In this document: one piece after another, positions 1 through 9,691 of the stretch | Layout of the letters: the number at the start of each line of letters is the position of its first letter | Position numbering within the stretch: the stretch's first letter is position 1 | NCBI GenBank assembly: GCA_025462885.1 | Contig: JAOAPN010000003.1 | Span: 224,025-288,024, forward strand | DNA: 64,000 nucleotides | DNA from: Acidobacteriaceae bacterium | GTDB taxonomy: Bacteria > Acidobacteriota > Terriglobia > Terriglobales > Acidobacteriaceae | Direction: 5' to 3' | Program-made: the position numbers and the translations under genes | The notes under the pieces: model-generated | The model's database searches: none | What the model saw: only the letters and a program-made list of their open reading frames with translations | What the model was told of the DNA's origin: nothing

Positions 1-2
1 CG

Positions 3-2657
3 AGTGGCGTGGGAGAACTGCGCGAGCAGATTGCTGCGCTCACTCCCAATGTGCCTCCCGCATACGTGACGCCGGCGCAGCCCGAGGTTGCCGCTGCGAT
101 TCACTGGCTCACCGAAGCCTGCGGGGTATGTCCGTCGGGTGCATTGCAACTCATCGCTTACATCGTCGCGGGCCGTGCCGTGCTCGGAGCCGTTCCGTCG
201 AAGACGACGATCATCGCCGAACGCTTCTTCGACGAGGGCGGCGGCATGCAACTCATCCTGCATGCGCCCTTTGGTGGCCGCATCAACAAGGCCTGGGGCC
301 TTGCGTTGCGCAAACGGTTCTGCCGCGGCTTCAACTTCGAGTTGCAGGCTGCTGCAACCGACAACGGCATTAACATTGCGCTCGCGGAGCAACACTCCTT
401 TCCTCTCTCCGACGTATTCCAGTTCCTGACGGAGCACACTGCGAAGGAACTACTGGAGCAGGCCGCAATCGTCAGCCCGATCTTCAAAAACCGCTGGCGC
501 TGGGCCGCCGGACGCAGCCTGCAACTGCTGCGTTTTTCGAAGGGGAAGCGAATCGCGCCGCAGATCCAGCGAACCCGTTCCGAAGACCTGATGGCCAACG
601 TGTTTCCGCAGGCTGCGGCGTGTTTTGAGACGATCGTCGGAGACATCCAGATTCCGGATCACCCGTTGGTCAACGAGGTCATGAAAGATGTGTTGCAGGA
701 GGCGATGGACCTCGAAGGTCTGATCGAAGTATTGAAGGGAATCAAGGATGGAAGCATCCGCTGCCTGGCGGTGGATACGCCGGTACCCTCGCAGTTCGCG
801 CATGAACTCCTCAACGCCAATCCTTACGCTTTCCTCGATGAGGCGGGTCTGGAAGAGCGCCGCGCCCGCGCCACTAACACCCGTAAAGGCCTGCCCGATA
901 GCGTTGCGGATGGAGCCGGCAGGCTGGATCAGCACGCCATCGATACGGTACGCCGCGAGTGCTGGCCGGACCTGCGCGACGAGCATGAGCTGCACGATCT
1001 TCTGCAAGGGCTGGTGGCGCTCCCATTGGCTGCGCTCGACTCCGATAACGCGCGCCACTGGCCGACCTTCTACGAACGGTTGAGAGCCACGGGCCGCGCC
1101 ACCGCCATCGATTGCGCCGGGACGCCTTGCTGGGTTGCGACGGAGTGGATCGCCCATGCTCATGCACTCTGGTTTGAAACGGATAAAGATACACTTTCGG
1201 TTACAAAAAAAGCGGCTCTAAAGCAATGCGTTCAAGGTTGGTTACAAATATTGGGACCGACGACTACGGCTTCCTTTGCAGAGTGGCTTGCACTTGAACC
1301 CGTTGCCGTCTTTCAGGCGTTTCTTGCGATGGAGATGCAGGGTATCCTGATGCGGGGAGCTTTCGAGAGTCCCGCTACTACGGAAGATCACCAGGTGGAA
1401 TGGTGTGAACGGCGCATCCTGCAGCGGATTCACCGGCTTACCCTCAGTACGCTCCGCAAGCAGGTCGAAGCTGTTACTCCTGCTGTTTATATGCGGTGGC
1501 TGCTCCACTGGCAGCACCTCGCTCCCCAGACCCAGCTCTCTGGGGAGGAAGGGGTCCTCGCAGCGCTACAGCAGTTGGAAGGCTTTGAAGCACCTGCCGT
1601 CGAATGGGAGCGCACTCTGCTGCCGGCTCGAGTTGCCGACTACGATCCGCGTCATCTGGATGCGCTTTGCCTCTCGGGCGCGGTGGGCTGGGGGCGTGTC
1701 TCCCCGCATCCCGCATGGTCGGCCGGCGATGGCGCTGCGCCGCGGCGAGTGATTCCAACGAACGCTGCTCCTATTGCCTTCTACGTGCGTGAGTCGGCGG
1801 ACTGGCTGCCGCATGCGCTGGCACAGCAGTCGGTCGAAGAGGCCAAGCTCGCCGCTGCTTTGAGCCCGGAGGCTCTGCAGATTCGCACCCTCTTGCAGCA
1901 GCGCGGGGCCTGTTTTTCGAATGACATTCAGCGGATCGCAAACTTTACGCGGGTACAGACACAGCGAGCTCTGTGGGAGCTCGCCACCGCCGGACTTGCG
2001 GCTGCGGACGGGTTCGACCAACTTCGCATCATGATGGATCCACATCGCAAGCCGCCGACGTCCGATGCTCCCGGCAAGCGGGTCGCGCGCAGCTCTGCCG
2101 GCCGCTGGTCATTGCTTTCGGAAGAGTCCGATGTGACTCTTTCCCCGATCGAGCGGGCCCGCCGCACGGATGCAGCGCATGAATCCGCTGCGAAGATGCT
2201 GCTTGCCCGGTATGGCATCGTCTTTCGTGATCTGCTGATCCGCGAATCGAACGCGCCGAAGTGGCGCGACCTCCTCGGTATTCTCCGCCGGCTCGAAGCG
2301 CGGGGCGAGGTCCGGGGCGGACGCTTCGTCTCCGGTTTTGGCGGCGAGCAATTCGCTCTTCCCGAGGCGGTTGATTCGTTGCGCGCCGCTCGCACGCGTG
2401 AATGCTCGGCCCTCATCACGGTCGCGGCGGCCGATCCTATCAACCTCGCCGGCATCGTAATTCCTGGCGACCGCATCGCTGCGGTGCCCGGAAAATCGGT
2501 TCAGTATCGCAACGGCAGTCTTCATCTCGAAGACGGTCAAGCACCAACCGCCGAGACACAGCACAAGCCGAAGCGAGCAAACCGCTTCAGCGGCGCGGAC
2601 TCTGTGCCCACTCCGATCCCGCCCGTTCCTCTGGGGGAACTAAGATTATTTCAGTGA
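3..2657 (+). CDS. Lhr-family DEAD/DEAH helicase, C-terminal part (5' end outside window)
   Basis: The reading frame is open from the first in-frame codon at position 3, so the start and the N-terminal RecA-like motor domains lie upstream of the window; about 884 residues remain. The visible part begins close to the DEAD/H-associated region, recognisable from EGGGMQLILHAPFGGRINK followed by AWGLALRKRF and FNFELQAAATDNG, which is typical of Lhr-type superfamily 2 helicases. The long C-terminal extension that follows, with winged-helix-like stretches, is the usual Lhr-core plus C-terminal layout. Such proteins are ATP-dependent 3'-5' nucleic-acid helicases linked to DNA repair. The stop overlaps the next start by one base (TGATG), suggesting translational coupling. 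The family call is confident; the exact cellular role is inferred from relatives. Confidence 0.85.
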   Translation, partial: SGVGELREQIAALTPNVPPAYVTPAQPEVAAAIHWLTEACGVCPSGALQLIAYIVAGRAVLGAVPSKTTIIAERFFDEGGGMQLILHAPFGGRINKAWGLALRKRFCRGFNFELQAAATDNGINIALAEQHSFPLSDVFQFLTEHTAKELLEQAAIVSPIFKNRWRWAAGRSLQLLRFSKGKRIAPQIQRTRSEDLMANVFPQAAACFETIVGDIQIPDHPLVNEVMKDVLQEAMDLEGLIEVLKGIKDGSIRCLAVDTPVPSQFAHELLNANPYAFLDEAGLEERRARATNTRKGLPDSVADGAGRLDQHAIDTVRRECWPDLRDEHELHDLLQGLVALPLAALDSDNARHWPTFYERLRATGRATAIDCAGTPCWVATEWIAHAHALWFETDKDTLSVTKKAALKQCVQGWLQILGPTTTASFAEWLALEPVAVFQAFLAMEMQGILMRGAFESPATTEDHQVEWCERRILQRIHRLTLSTLRKQVEAVTPAVYMRWLLHWQHLAPQTQLSGEEGVLAALQQLEGFEAPAVEWERTLLPARVADYDPRHLDALCLSGAVGWGRVSPHPAWSAGDGAAPRRVIPTNAAPIAFYVRESADWLPHALAQQSVEEAKLAAALSPEALQIRTLLQQRGACFSNDIQRIANFTRVQTQRALWELATAGLAAADGFDQLRIMMDPHRKPPTSDAPGKRVARSSAGRWSLLSEESDVTLSPIERARRTDAAHESAAKMLLARYGIVFRDLLIRESNAPKWRDLLGILRRLEARGEVRGGRFVSGFGGEQFALPEAVDSLRAARTRECSALITVAAADPINLAGIVIPGDRIAAVPGKSVQYRNGSLHLEDGQAPTAETQHKPKRANRFSGADSVPTPIPPVPLGELRLFQ

Positions 2658-2830
2658 TGTCTGACCCCACCCAACGCGCTCCAGAAGAGGAATCCGGTCC
2701 CGAGTCACCAGGCGAACTGGCACCGGAGGACTTCTACTATGAAGGCCCCTACCTCGTCTTCACGGCGGCCTATCACCTGAAACGCGGCTATTGCTGCAAC
2801 TCCGACTGCCGTCACTGTCCGTATAAGTAG
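2657..2830 (+). CDS. DUF5522 family mini-protein, 57 aa
   Basis: The start codon ATG shares its A with the TGA stop of the upstream helicase. The protein has an acidic N-terminal third, then FYYEGPYLVFTAAYHLKRG and a cysteine cluster CCNSDCRHCPYK at the C-terminus. This compact layout, ending in a C-C-x3-C-x2-C group, matches my recollection of the DUF5522 family, whose function is unknown. The four cysteines look like a metal site, probably zinc, but that is inference. A longer in-frame reading from 2402 would overlap the helicase by 255 bases and has no sensible N-terminus, so I used the short form. Coupling to the helicase may be only positional. Confidence 0.75.
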   Translation: MSDPTQRAPEEESGPESPGELAPEDFYYEGPYLVFTAAYHLKRGYCCNSDCRHCPYK

Positions 2831-2838
2831 CTCGGACC

Positions 2839-3783
2839 CTACTGGTTTGTCGCAGAAGCCGACTGGATGGTTGGGGCAGATCCGGCCGTAACGCCCGCCT
2901 GGGGTGCGCGCAGGGCTTTCGCATTCTGCGCCAGGATCAGCACGCGCGGATCATTCTTATAGGTTGCCAGGAGCTTGTCTTTCGCTATCTCCGCTGTGAT
3001 GTCCATCCCTGCTTCGCTCGCCATCGAAAGGGAGTGCAGCATCTCCTCGATGTTTCCCTGCTCGGCGAAGTTCTTGGCCATCTCAAAGCAGAAACGTGCC
3101 CGGTCCTGAGGCGAGAGAACATGGGCCGACACTCCGGTCGAACTGGACTTGGTGAAGATATCCGGATCCATCTTCAGCGCGGTCGCGATCTCTTTTCGCG
3201 CCTTCTTATATTCCTTTTGGTCGAAGTATGCCATCCCAAGATTGGAGTGATAGATCGCGGCTTTCTTGTCCAGCTTGATGGATTTCTTATAGTCGCCGAT
3301 GGCCGACCCATAATCGTGGCTGATGTACTCCGTCGCTGCCAGGTCGTTCCAAGCCTCCGCGTCCTTTTTATTCAACTTGACGGCTTTTTGAAAGTACAAC
3401 TGGGCGAGGACGATATTCCGCAGCTCCAGATGGGTCACCCCCATCTTTTTGTAGACCATCTCAGCATCCGCACCGCGCTTCAGCGCATAGCCGTAAAACT
3501 CCAGTGCATCTTCAGGGAACCGTCGTGCCCGCAGAATGTCGGCTTGCATCTCGAGGTCGCTTGCCTTGGCGGTGTTGGGGTCGGGAAGATGCTTTTCGAT
3601 GCTCGCCCACTCGGGATTCAGGTGAGCGGGTCTCCGGTTCGATTCCAGACTTGCCCATTGCTGATTGAGCTGCGGGGCGTGCTGCGGGACAGGTGCTGAG
3701 AACTGAGCGAGTAAGGAAACCGGAAGGATCAGAAGGGAGATGGAGGCGAGAAGGGAAGGGAGCCGAGCGGATATGAGGTACAT
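2839..3783 (-). CDS. secreted tetratricopeptide-repeat protein, 314 aa
   Basis: I chose the ATG at 3783 because GGAGGG lies seven bases upstream and the protein then opens with a clear signal peptide (MYLISARLPSLLASISLL, probably cleaved after LLAQ). A longer frame to 3849 would bury that signal. Roughly residues 75-230 hold consecutive TPR helices, for example AEAWNDLAATEYISHDYGSA and AIYHSNLGMAYFDQKEYKKA. The rest is low complexity. It is probably a periplasmic scaffold for protein interactions; no catalytic motif is seen. It is last in a leftward run with the VWFA protein, 102 bases downstream of it, and its stop lies only 8 bases from the convergent DUF5522 stop. Confidence 0.75.
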   Translation of the reverse strand: MYLISARLPSLLASISLLILPVSLLAQFSAPVPQHAPQLNQQWASLESNRRPAHLNPEWASIEKHLPDPNTAKASDLEMQADILRARRFPEDALEFYGYALKRGADAEMVYKKMGVTHLELRNIVLAQLYFQKAVKLNKKDAEAWNDLAATEYISHDYGSAIGDYKKSIKLDKKAAIYHSNLGMAYFDQKEYKKARKEIATALKMDPDIFTKSSSTGVSAHVLSPQDRARFCFEMAKNFAEQGNIEEMLHSLSMASEAGMDITAEIAKDKLLATYKNDPRVLILAQNAKALRAPQAGVTAGSAPTIQSASATNQ

Positions 3784-3885
3784 GACGGAAACCCTCCAAG
3801 AGAGTTCGGCCATCATCTTGCTCCCGGTTACGGTTCCTGTCAAGTACACAGCCCCTGCCAGATCAGGGGCGTGGGCAATGCAGCG

Positions 3886-6111
3886 CTAAGGCGCGATGGC
3901 CTTCGCCGGCGGTGGAATCGGAACGGCTCCGGTCGTGGTGGCCGCGGCAATTGGGGCCGCCGGAGCTTGAACCATCAACGCAAGCCTGGGGAAAGTAAAG
4001 CTTCCGCCTGCATCATCAATGACATTCACCTGGCAGACGTAGGTTCCGGGTTTGAGCTGCGCCAGCGGTACATCGAACTGGAACGCAACCGCGCCGCGCT
4101 CGGGGACGTTGACTGCCGTCGCTTCGACCAGCGGCGTCTCGTAGACCTTCACCCCACCTATCAGGAACTCAATGCTGGTGAGAACACGAACCGGGCCGCT
4201 ATCCCGGCGGGTCAGGCCGGGTGACGCAGCGGGGACGGAAGCGCTCTTCGGGTGGCTGGGATCGTAGACTTCGTACAGAAAATAAAGGTGTTGATCCTGG
4301 CGAAAGACGTGCGGCACATTCGGGATCCACTCAACCCCATCTCGTACCAGTGGATTTCCACCGCCGGGACCGGCCTTCTTAGTATTGGGGGTCTGCTGGC
4401 TGGAGAGCACGATGGAACTGAGCTTCAACGGACTCTTCTTCATGTCCGGAACCTGCAGGTCCGTCTCGAAGCTGCCCATGCGTCCGGTCTGGTTCTCGCG
4501 GACGACGAACTTCAAGTGGTATCGTCCGGGAGCCAGGGTGAATCCGGTCGAGTACTGGATGTTTTTGCGCTGCACCTGCTGGGCAGCGTCGAGAGCCAGC
4601 TTGACGGTATCGCGGATGTTGCCGACGGCAATCCCCTGGGCGTTCTTAACCTGTCCGACGATATCGATGTTGGCTTTGTCACGATCGCCATTCTTGAGGA
4701 ACGGAATCTGTGAGCCCGGAACGATCAGTGAGACGGGCACGAAAAAACTGTTGTCGCTCAGGCGGAAGTACAACGCCTGCAGGTACACCGCGACATCGAT
4801 TGCAGGGAGGTCGCTGCGCAACTGCTCGGTGAGTTGGAGCTCCCGGTCCTCGGTCTTCGAGTGCTGGAAGTCGGCCGGTGCATAGTAGCCGGGGCGATAG
4901 TCGATCTTCACATCGGATCGGTTCAGCTTGACGGTGAGGTGACGGTAGCTTCCGTCGCGAGCTATATTGCTCGAGCGGAAACCGACGATGTAGTAGGCCT
5001 CGGTATCGTGCTGCACCTGCTGGAAGGCGGGGGCGAAGTCGTTCGAATCGAAGAACGCTTTTCCGCCGGTATCCGAAGACAGAGTGCCGAGCGTCTCCTG
5101 CGAGGCGAAGTTCGAGTTGAGCTGATTCTGCATCGCCATGCCGCTGTAGGCCGCGTTGCCGCGGAGACTTCCGGTCGAGGCGTTGCCCACGGGCGGGAGC
5201 GCTTCGAGCCCGCGCGAGTCGACGCTGTAGATCGCCATGTTCGCCTTGACTGCGGCATTCGTCGCAGCACGCATGCTGGCCTGATTCTCGATGCCCTGGC
5301 GAGTGAGGCCGCCACTGAAGTACAGCATGCTTTTGCGCTGATCGACCCGCTCCAGACTCTTGGCGATGGTTCGGATGGCATAGAGTTCGCGGTCCGTGTT
5401 GAGGGAGTTGTACTCGCTGTCGTCTGCGGTAAAGCTTGAGCCATCATCGGCCGTTGCGTCGGAGTTGCCACCCTCATTGCCGTTCGCGAAGCCGACGCCT
5501 TCGCTTCCGTTGTACTTACCCAGACCTTTTACCAAGGCTGTTTTGTCGGACGTGAAGTCCTGATCCATTGTCAACGAGGTCGAGAGGCTGACGAGTGAGA
5601 CAAGATCTGCCGGCTGCATCTTTTTGTTGACGTAGTCCTTGCCTGCTTCGACGGCGCGATCGATGTCTTCGGGCTGCATGCTGCTGAGGTCGAAGAACAT
5701 GACGATCAGGCGATGGTCACGCAACTGCGCCGGATCGGCCGCGAGGTTGCGGTTCAGCAGGTCGGCGATCGAAGCCTTACCGCTTACCGTGGTCTTCTCG
5801 TTCAACACCGCGGCCTCGTCTACATTCTGGTAGTCGAAGCTGGCGATCTTCTGCGGCTTGCCGTTTTCGAGCACGGTAAAGTCGCTGGCCTTCAGACCCT
5901 TTACGACCGCACCGGTCTTCTTGTCCCGCACGACGACGTTGGTCAGGACGATATCCGTCTGGACCTTCAAGGTGAAGGTTCCGTCGCTGCCTTGCTGCTG
6001 CGCCGTTCCCGCCACTGGCGCGCCAATCAGCAGGCAAGCCATCAAGCCAGCGATCCAATCCCGCGTCGTCTTCGTCAAGCTACGATCCACCATGTTCTTC
6101 AACCGCCTCAT
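3886..6111 (-). CDS. secreted VWFA-domain protein, acidobacterial type, 741 aa
   Basis: An N-terminal signal sequence (DWIAGLMACLLIGAPVAGTA) is followed by a beta-rich segment (VLTNVVVRDKKTGAVVKGL) and a von Willebrand A domain near residues 130-380. The MIDAS-like strand reads LIVMFFDLSSMQ, where the usual DxSxS is only partly kept. This arrangement (TVLENGKPQ near the start, then VWA, then a long beta-sandwich C-terminus) is the family called VWFA-related acidobacterial domain. Its members are exported and of unknown role, probably protein binding at the envelope. It lies 51 bases after the Oar-like gene and is probably cotranscribed with it. The MRR start at 6111 is supported by the signal peptide; the ribosome site is weak. 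Confidence 0.8.
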   Translation of the reverse strand: MRRLKNMVDRSLTKTTRDWIAGLMACLLIGAPVAGTAQQQGSDGTFTLKVQTDIVLTNVVVRDKKTGAVVKGLKASDFTVLENGKPQKIASFDYQNVDEAAVLNEKTTVSGKASIADLLNRNLAADPAQLRDHRLIVMFFDLSSMQPEDIDRAVEAGKDYVNKKMQPADLVSLVSLSTSLTMDQDFTSDKTALVKGLGKYNGSEGVGFANGNEGGNSDATADDGSSFTADDSEYNSLNTDRELYAIRTIAKSLERVDQRKSMLYFSGGLTRQGIENQASMRAATNAAVKANMAIYSVDSRGLEALPPVGNASTGSLRGNAAYSGMAMQNQLNSNFASQETLGTLSSDTGGKAFFDSNDFAPAFQQVQHDTEAYYIVGFRSSNIARDGSYRHLTVKLNRSDVKIDYRPGYYAPADFQHSKTEDRELQLTEQLRSDLPAIDVAVYLQALYFRLSDNSFFVPVSLIVPGSQIPFLKNGDRDKANIDIVGQVKNAQGIAVGNIRDTVKLALDAAQQVQRKNIQYSTGFTLAPGRYHLKFVVRENQTGRMGSFETDLQVPDMKKSPLKLSSIVLSSQQTPNTKKAGPGGGNPLVRDGVEWIPNVPHVFRQDQHLYFLYEVYDPSHPKSASVPAASPGLTRRDSGPVRVLTSIEFLIGGVKVYETPLVEATAVNVPERGAVAFQFDVPLAQLKPGTYVCQVNVIDDAGGSFTFPRLALMVQAPAAPIAAATTTGAVPIPPPAKAIAP

Positions 6112-6162
6112 CGTGCCTAAAGCTGTTCACTCACCACTACCAACTCACCACTACCAACTGTT

Positions 6163-9100
6163 TTAAAACCGGTACCGCGCCAGCAAGGTGATCTGCCGCA
6201 TCGAGGCTGCATTCGTCACGCGCCCGAAGGTGGGGGAGTTCACGGTGGTATCGATGCCCGAGTATTGCACCGTGTTCAACGCATTGGCAGCAGTCAGCCG
6301 CGCCTCGAAGGAGCGGGTCTCGCCGAGGTTGACGGTGCGTGCCAGCGACATATTGACGCTCACCGTTCCTGGCCCTGCGATCGAGTTGCGCGACGCCGTT
6401 CCATAGCCATTCGCCGGAGTCGCAAATGCAGCCTTGTTGAACCAGATGCCGCGCGTGGCTGCCCCGGCGATCGGCTGGGTGAACACCCGGTCCGGCCGCA
6501 GGGTGTAGGTTCCGCCCGCCGCGATCTGTGCCGAGGTTGAGTTGTACTTCGGCGTATAGAACGTGCCCGAGGCAAACGTATAGTCGCCCGAGACCGAGAA
6601 GCCATCCAGCGCCTTCGACCACAAGCCACCCTTGGCAAGGAAGGCGCGGTTCGGACCGAAGGGCAGTTCGATCACCCAGTTTCCATTGATTTTGTGCCGC
6701 ACATCGAAGGAGGAATTGCTCTCCTCCAGATCCAGTCGCTGGTCGTTCTGCGCCGTGCTCTGCGAGCCGCCGCCAATAGAGGAAGCGTTGTCGATCGAAT
6801 GCCCATACTGATAGGTCGCCTGCAGGGAGATACCCTTCTGCATCCGCTTGCGTAGATTGATGGCGAGAGCGTTCTGCCGCGAGAAGCCGACCGAGTCTTC
6901 ATACGTGAAGGCCTGCGCGTCGCTGGTCGTTACGCTGTTCGCGGTGTGGTTCGGCGCGCGGACCATATCGAGGTTTCCGCCGAGCGAGCCGTTATAGCCA
7001 ACGTTCATCACGATGCCCATGGGGAACGAACGTTGGATGTCGAGGTTCCAGACCTGCACGTTCCCGAGCCTGTAGTTCTTGTTGACTGCGTAGTTGTTCT
7101 GCACCGACGTGTTCGAACATCCGAACCCATTGGCAAGCGTCATGTTCGCTTGCGTGCATCCTGTCGCGCTTGTAGTTGTGGCGAGCACATTCGTCTGGGT
7201 CAACGCAAAGGGCGGCTGGAACGCCAGCGACTGTGCGAAGGTCGCGAACTGGCCGGTGTTGTAGTTGATGCCGTAGCCTGTCCGCACCACGGTTTGCTTG
7301 AGGAACTTCGGTCTCCACGCGATGCCGATCCGCGGCGAATACATACTGCGATCCGGGTTCACCAGCGAGCGCGGATAGCTGCCGCTATAGGTTCCCGTAG
7401 CGTTGGGAAGCACCGCCGCTACCTGGGTAAAGTCGGCGTTGTGATCCAGATTCACCAGCCGATTGTTCTTCTCCACGTAGGGCGAGAAGTACTCATAGCG
7501 CAGCCCCACATTCAAGGTTACGTTCGCGAGAATCCGAAAGTCGTCCTGCGCGTACCAGTCGAAGACGTTGGCGCGCAGATAGATCTTCGAGAGCCCCGCC
7601 TGGATCTTGGTCTGCTGCGGTAGCCCAAGCAGATAATCCGCAAAGCCGGAGCCTGAAGGGGCCTGTCCAGTCCGTGTGCTGCTGGCTTGCTGATCTGTGG
7701 GGCTCTCGGTGGTGTAGCCGGAGAAGACGAACGTGCCCAGCACATTATTTCCGCCGACCGAGTCCGCGTGGATGCGCCGGAAGTCTACGCCAAAGCGCAT
7801 ATTGTGCTTCTTGTGGCTCCAGCTTACGAAGTTCGAGAAGGAGATCGTCTGGTTGATTCCATCCCGTGGTGTGACAGTCGTCGCGCCGGTGAATCCTGTG
7901 ATCGAGAGGCTCGGCAGGCCGTAGTAGAACTTCGGATCAGCCAGCCCGGCGGTCTGGCTGGGGATGGAGACGCCCGCCACGGACGCCGGATTCACGGCAG
8001 TATTCGTAAAGTAGTTGGTGGTGGTGGTGTGGGCGCGGTTCCAGTTCAGCGTGGCGTTGTTGTTCAGGCGTCCGTAGCCGACGGTGTAGCCCGCCGAGAT
8101 TCCATACCCGTCCGTAGCGCTGCTTCCACCAAGCGCTGCGAAGAGGTTCCGGCTATCGGTGGCGCTGTGCGAGTAGCTTCCGTTGAAGTTGATGTTCTGC
8201 CGCAGCGTCTTGGAGGTTGCGGCCTGTCGGCGGCCTCCGCCTCCTCCACCGCCTCCCGTGCCTCTCCCGCCAAAGCCGCCCGCCTGCCCGAAATTCCGCA
8301 CGAAGCGGAGGGACGCCTGCGTAGCGTTTTGTCCGGCAGTCGTGATCGTCTGGTAGTTGTAGACCGAGGTGCCCGCGATAGGAACGTTCGGGGCAGGGTA
8401 GTAGGCCAGCAGAGCCTGCGACTGCGCCGAAATCCGGTTCGCGCAGATGACATTCAGCGCACCGTTGCAGTTGAACTGCTGCCCGGTTGCGGGGTCATAG
8501 ATAGGTACGCCGAGCTGCGAGAAGTCTCCGCCACGCTGCGCGACGGTTGGTACCGTTCCGTAGAGATTCTGCGGATTCAGATTGCGCTGCCCGGTCAGAT
8601 TGAAAAAGATGAACTGCTTCGAGCTGGCCTTGACCAATCCCGGGATTGAGGGAGAGCCGGTGAAGCTGACCCCGAAGCGATTCGAACTGTAGGAAGGCTT
8701 CACCACGGGAGCGCCATTCAGAGAGAAGTTCGTGGCGTTGAGAGCACCATTTCCGCCCTGGTAGAAGATTGCTCCATGCGGCTGGGTCGGATTGAAACCG
8801 CGGAAGCCACCGCCGCCGCCACCGCCCCGTCCTCCGCGACCTCCGCCCCCTGGGCCACCCGGCCCTCCGCCGAAGCCGCCCGGTCCCATCATCACTCCCA
8901 GCATTCCAACCACGGCGTTCGCCATGTCGGCCTGAGCGCCGCCATTGCGCTGTGCCTGGGCGACGGCGTCCTCGACGCGCTGCCAGATCTCGTCTTCATT
9001 GAAGTTCGCCAGTCCGTTCGTCTGTCCCATGGCTCCGCTGACAGCGACTGAGTCTGTTGCTGCTGCCTCGCCGCCGCCCAGCCCCGCCAGCGACGGTAGT

Positions 9101-9657
9101 TGAGCCCCGGCATTTCCTCCGCCTGTACTCGCGTCTGCCAGGTCCGTTGCGCCGCCAGTTACGCTGAGCGACTGAACGCCTCGACCCAGGGCACTGGCCA
9201 GGCCGGAGGCCGCCGCGGTCGTTGCATTTTGCTGTTGCTGCTCCACACGGGAGGCGAGCTGCAGGCCGAAATCGGCGACCTGCTCGGGCTTGCCGCCATT
9301 TTCTCCGGACGCGTTGATAAGGGCTTCCTGGGTGACGCTGGCGAAGGCTGCCAACTCCGCCTTGATGACGTAGCGTCCGTTGCGCGGGATGGCCATTGCG
9401 AACGCTCCGGTCACGTCGGTGGTGGTTGCATATTTTTTGCCGGTCAACGTATTCGTTGCGGTTACCCCGACGCCGGGCAGCGGAACGGTCCCTGCCTTTA
9501 CGGTGCCGCGAATGACTCCGCCTGCCAGTACTGCGGGTGCTGTGACTGCAGGATCTGGCGAGGGTGTGGTCTCCTGACTCCACATGCGCGGGTTGGCCGC
9601 AACTGCCAACATCAAGCCACCCAAGCCGATCGCTAAACGTACTCGCCGCACATCCAC
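6163..9657 (-). CDS. Oar-like outer-membrane protein: carboxypeptidase-regulatory domain plus TonB-type barrel, 1164 aa
   Basis: The order is signal peptide (to about residue 28), a carboxypeptidase-regulatory-like fold (GGVIRGTVKAGTVPLPGVGV and TLTGKKYATTTDVTGAF), an alanine/glutamine-rich linker, a very glycine-rich tract around residues 255-290, and then a long TonB-dependent-receptor barrel ending in aromatic YRF, as outer-membrane proteins do. A second glycine run occurs near residue 470. Acidobacteria carry many such Oar-like proteins, thought to take up or bind large molecules. A clear TonB box and a classical plug are not obvious, so active transport is uncertain. It sits between the DUF5666 gene (34 bases upstream) and the VWFA gene (51 bases downstream). 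Confidence 0.85.
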   Translation of the reverse strand: MDVRRVRLAIGLGGLMLAVAANPRMWSQETTPSPDPAVTAPAVLAGGVIRGTVKAGTVPLPGVGVTATNTLTGKKYATTTDVTGAFAMAIPRNGRYVIKAELAAFASVTQEALINASGENGGKPEQVADFGLQLASRVEQQQQNATTAAASGLASALGRGVQSLSVTGGATDLADASTGGGNAGAQLPSLAGLGGGEAAATDSVAVSGAMGQTNGLANFNEDEIWQRVEDAVAQAQRNGGAQADMANAVVGMLGVMMGPGGFGGGPGGPGGGGRGGRGGGGGGGFRGFNPTQPHGAIFYQGGNGALNATNFSLNGAPVVKPSYSSNRFGVSFTGSPSIPGLVKASSKQFIFFNLTGQRNLNPQNLYGTVPTVAQRGGDFSQLGVPIYDPATGQQFNCNGALNVICANRISAQSQALLAYYPAPNVPIAGTSVYNYQTITTAGQNATQASLRFVRNFGQAGGFGGRGTGGGGGGGGRRQAATSKTLRQNINFNGSYSHSATDSRNLFAALGGSSATDGYGISAGYTVGYGRLNNNATLNWNRAHTTTTNYFTNTAVNPASVAGVSIPSQTAGLADPKFYYGLPSLSITGFTGATTVTPRDGINQTISFSNFVSWSHKKHNMRFGVDFRRIHADSVGGNNVLGTFVFSGYTTESPTDQQASSTRTGQAPSGSGFADYLLGLPQQTKIQAGLSKIYLRANVFDWYAQDDFRILANVTLNVGLRYEYFSPYVEKNNRLVNLDHNADFTQVAAVLPNATGTYSGSYPRSLVNPDRSMYSPRIGIAWRPKFLKQTVVRTGYGINYNTGQFATFAQSLAFQPPFALTQTNVLATTTSATGCTQANMTLANGFGCSNTSVQNNYAVNKNYRLGNVQVWNLDIQRSFPMGIVMNVGYNGSLGGNLDMVRAPNHTANSVTTSDAQAFTYEDSVGFSRQNALAINLRKRMQKGISLQATYQYGHSIDNASSIGGGSQSTAQNDQRLDLEESNSSFDVRHKINGNWVIELPFGPNRAFLAKGGLWSKALDGFSVSGDYTFASGTFYTPKYNSTSAQIAAGGTYTLRPDRVFTQPIAGAATRGIWFNKAAFATPANGYGTASRNSIAGPGTVSVNMSLARTVNLGETRSFEARLTAANALNTVQYSGIDTTVNSPTFGRVTNAASMRQITLLARYRF

Positions 9658-9691
9658 CTCGTTTCAAAAGTGCTTCATCTAAGTATCGTGC

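Noticed and set aside
3621..3655. GGTTCGATTCC, which looks like a tRNA T-loop
   Set aside because: It lies inside the TPR gene, and no acceptor stem or anticodon arm can be built around it.
7687..8649. 320-codon rightward frame inside the Oar-like gene
   Set aside because: It is antisense to a convincing receptor gene and has the arginine/valine-rich make-up of a shadow frame.
8810..8890. GC-rich repeat resembling a CRISPR or satellite array
   Set aside because: It is the coding sequence of the glycine-rich tract in the Oar-like protein.
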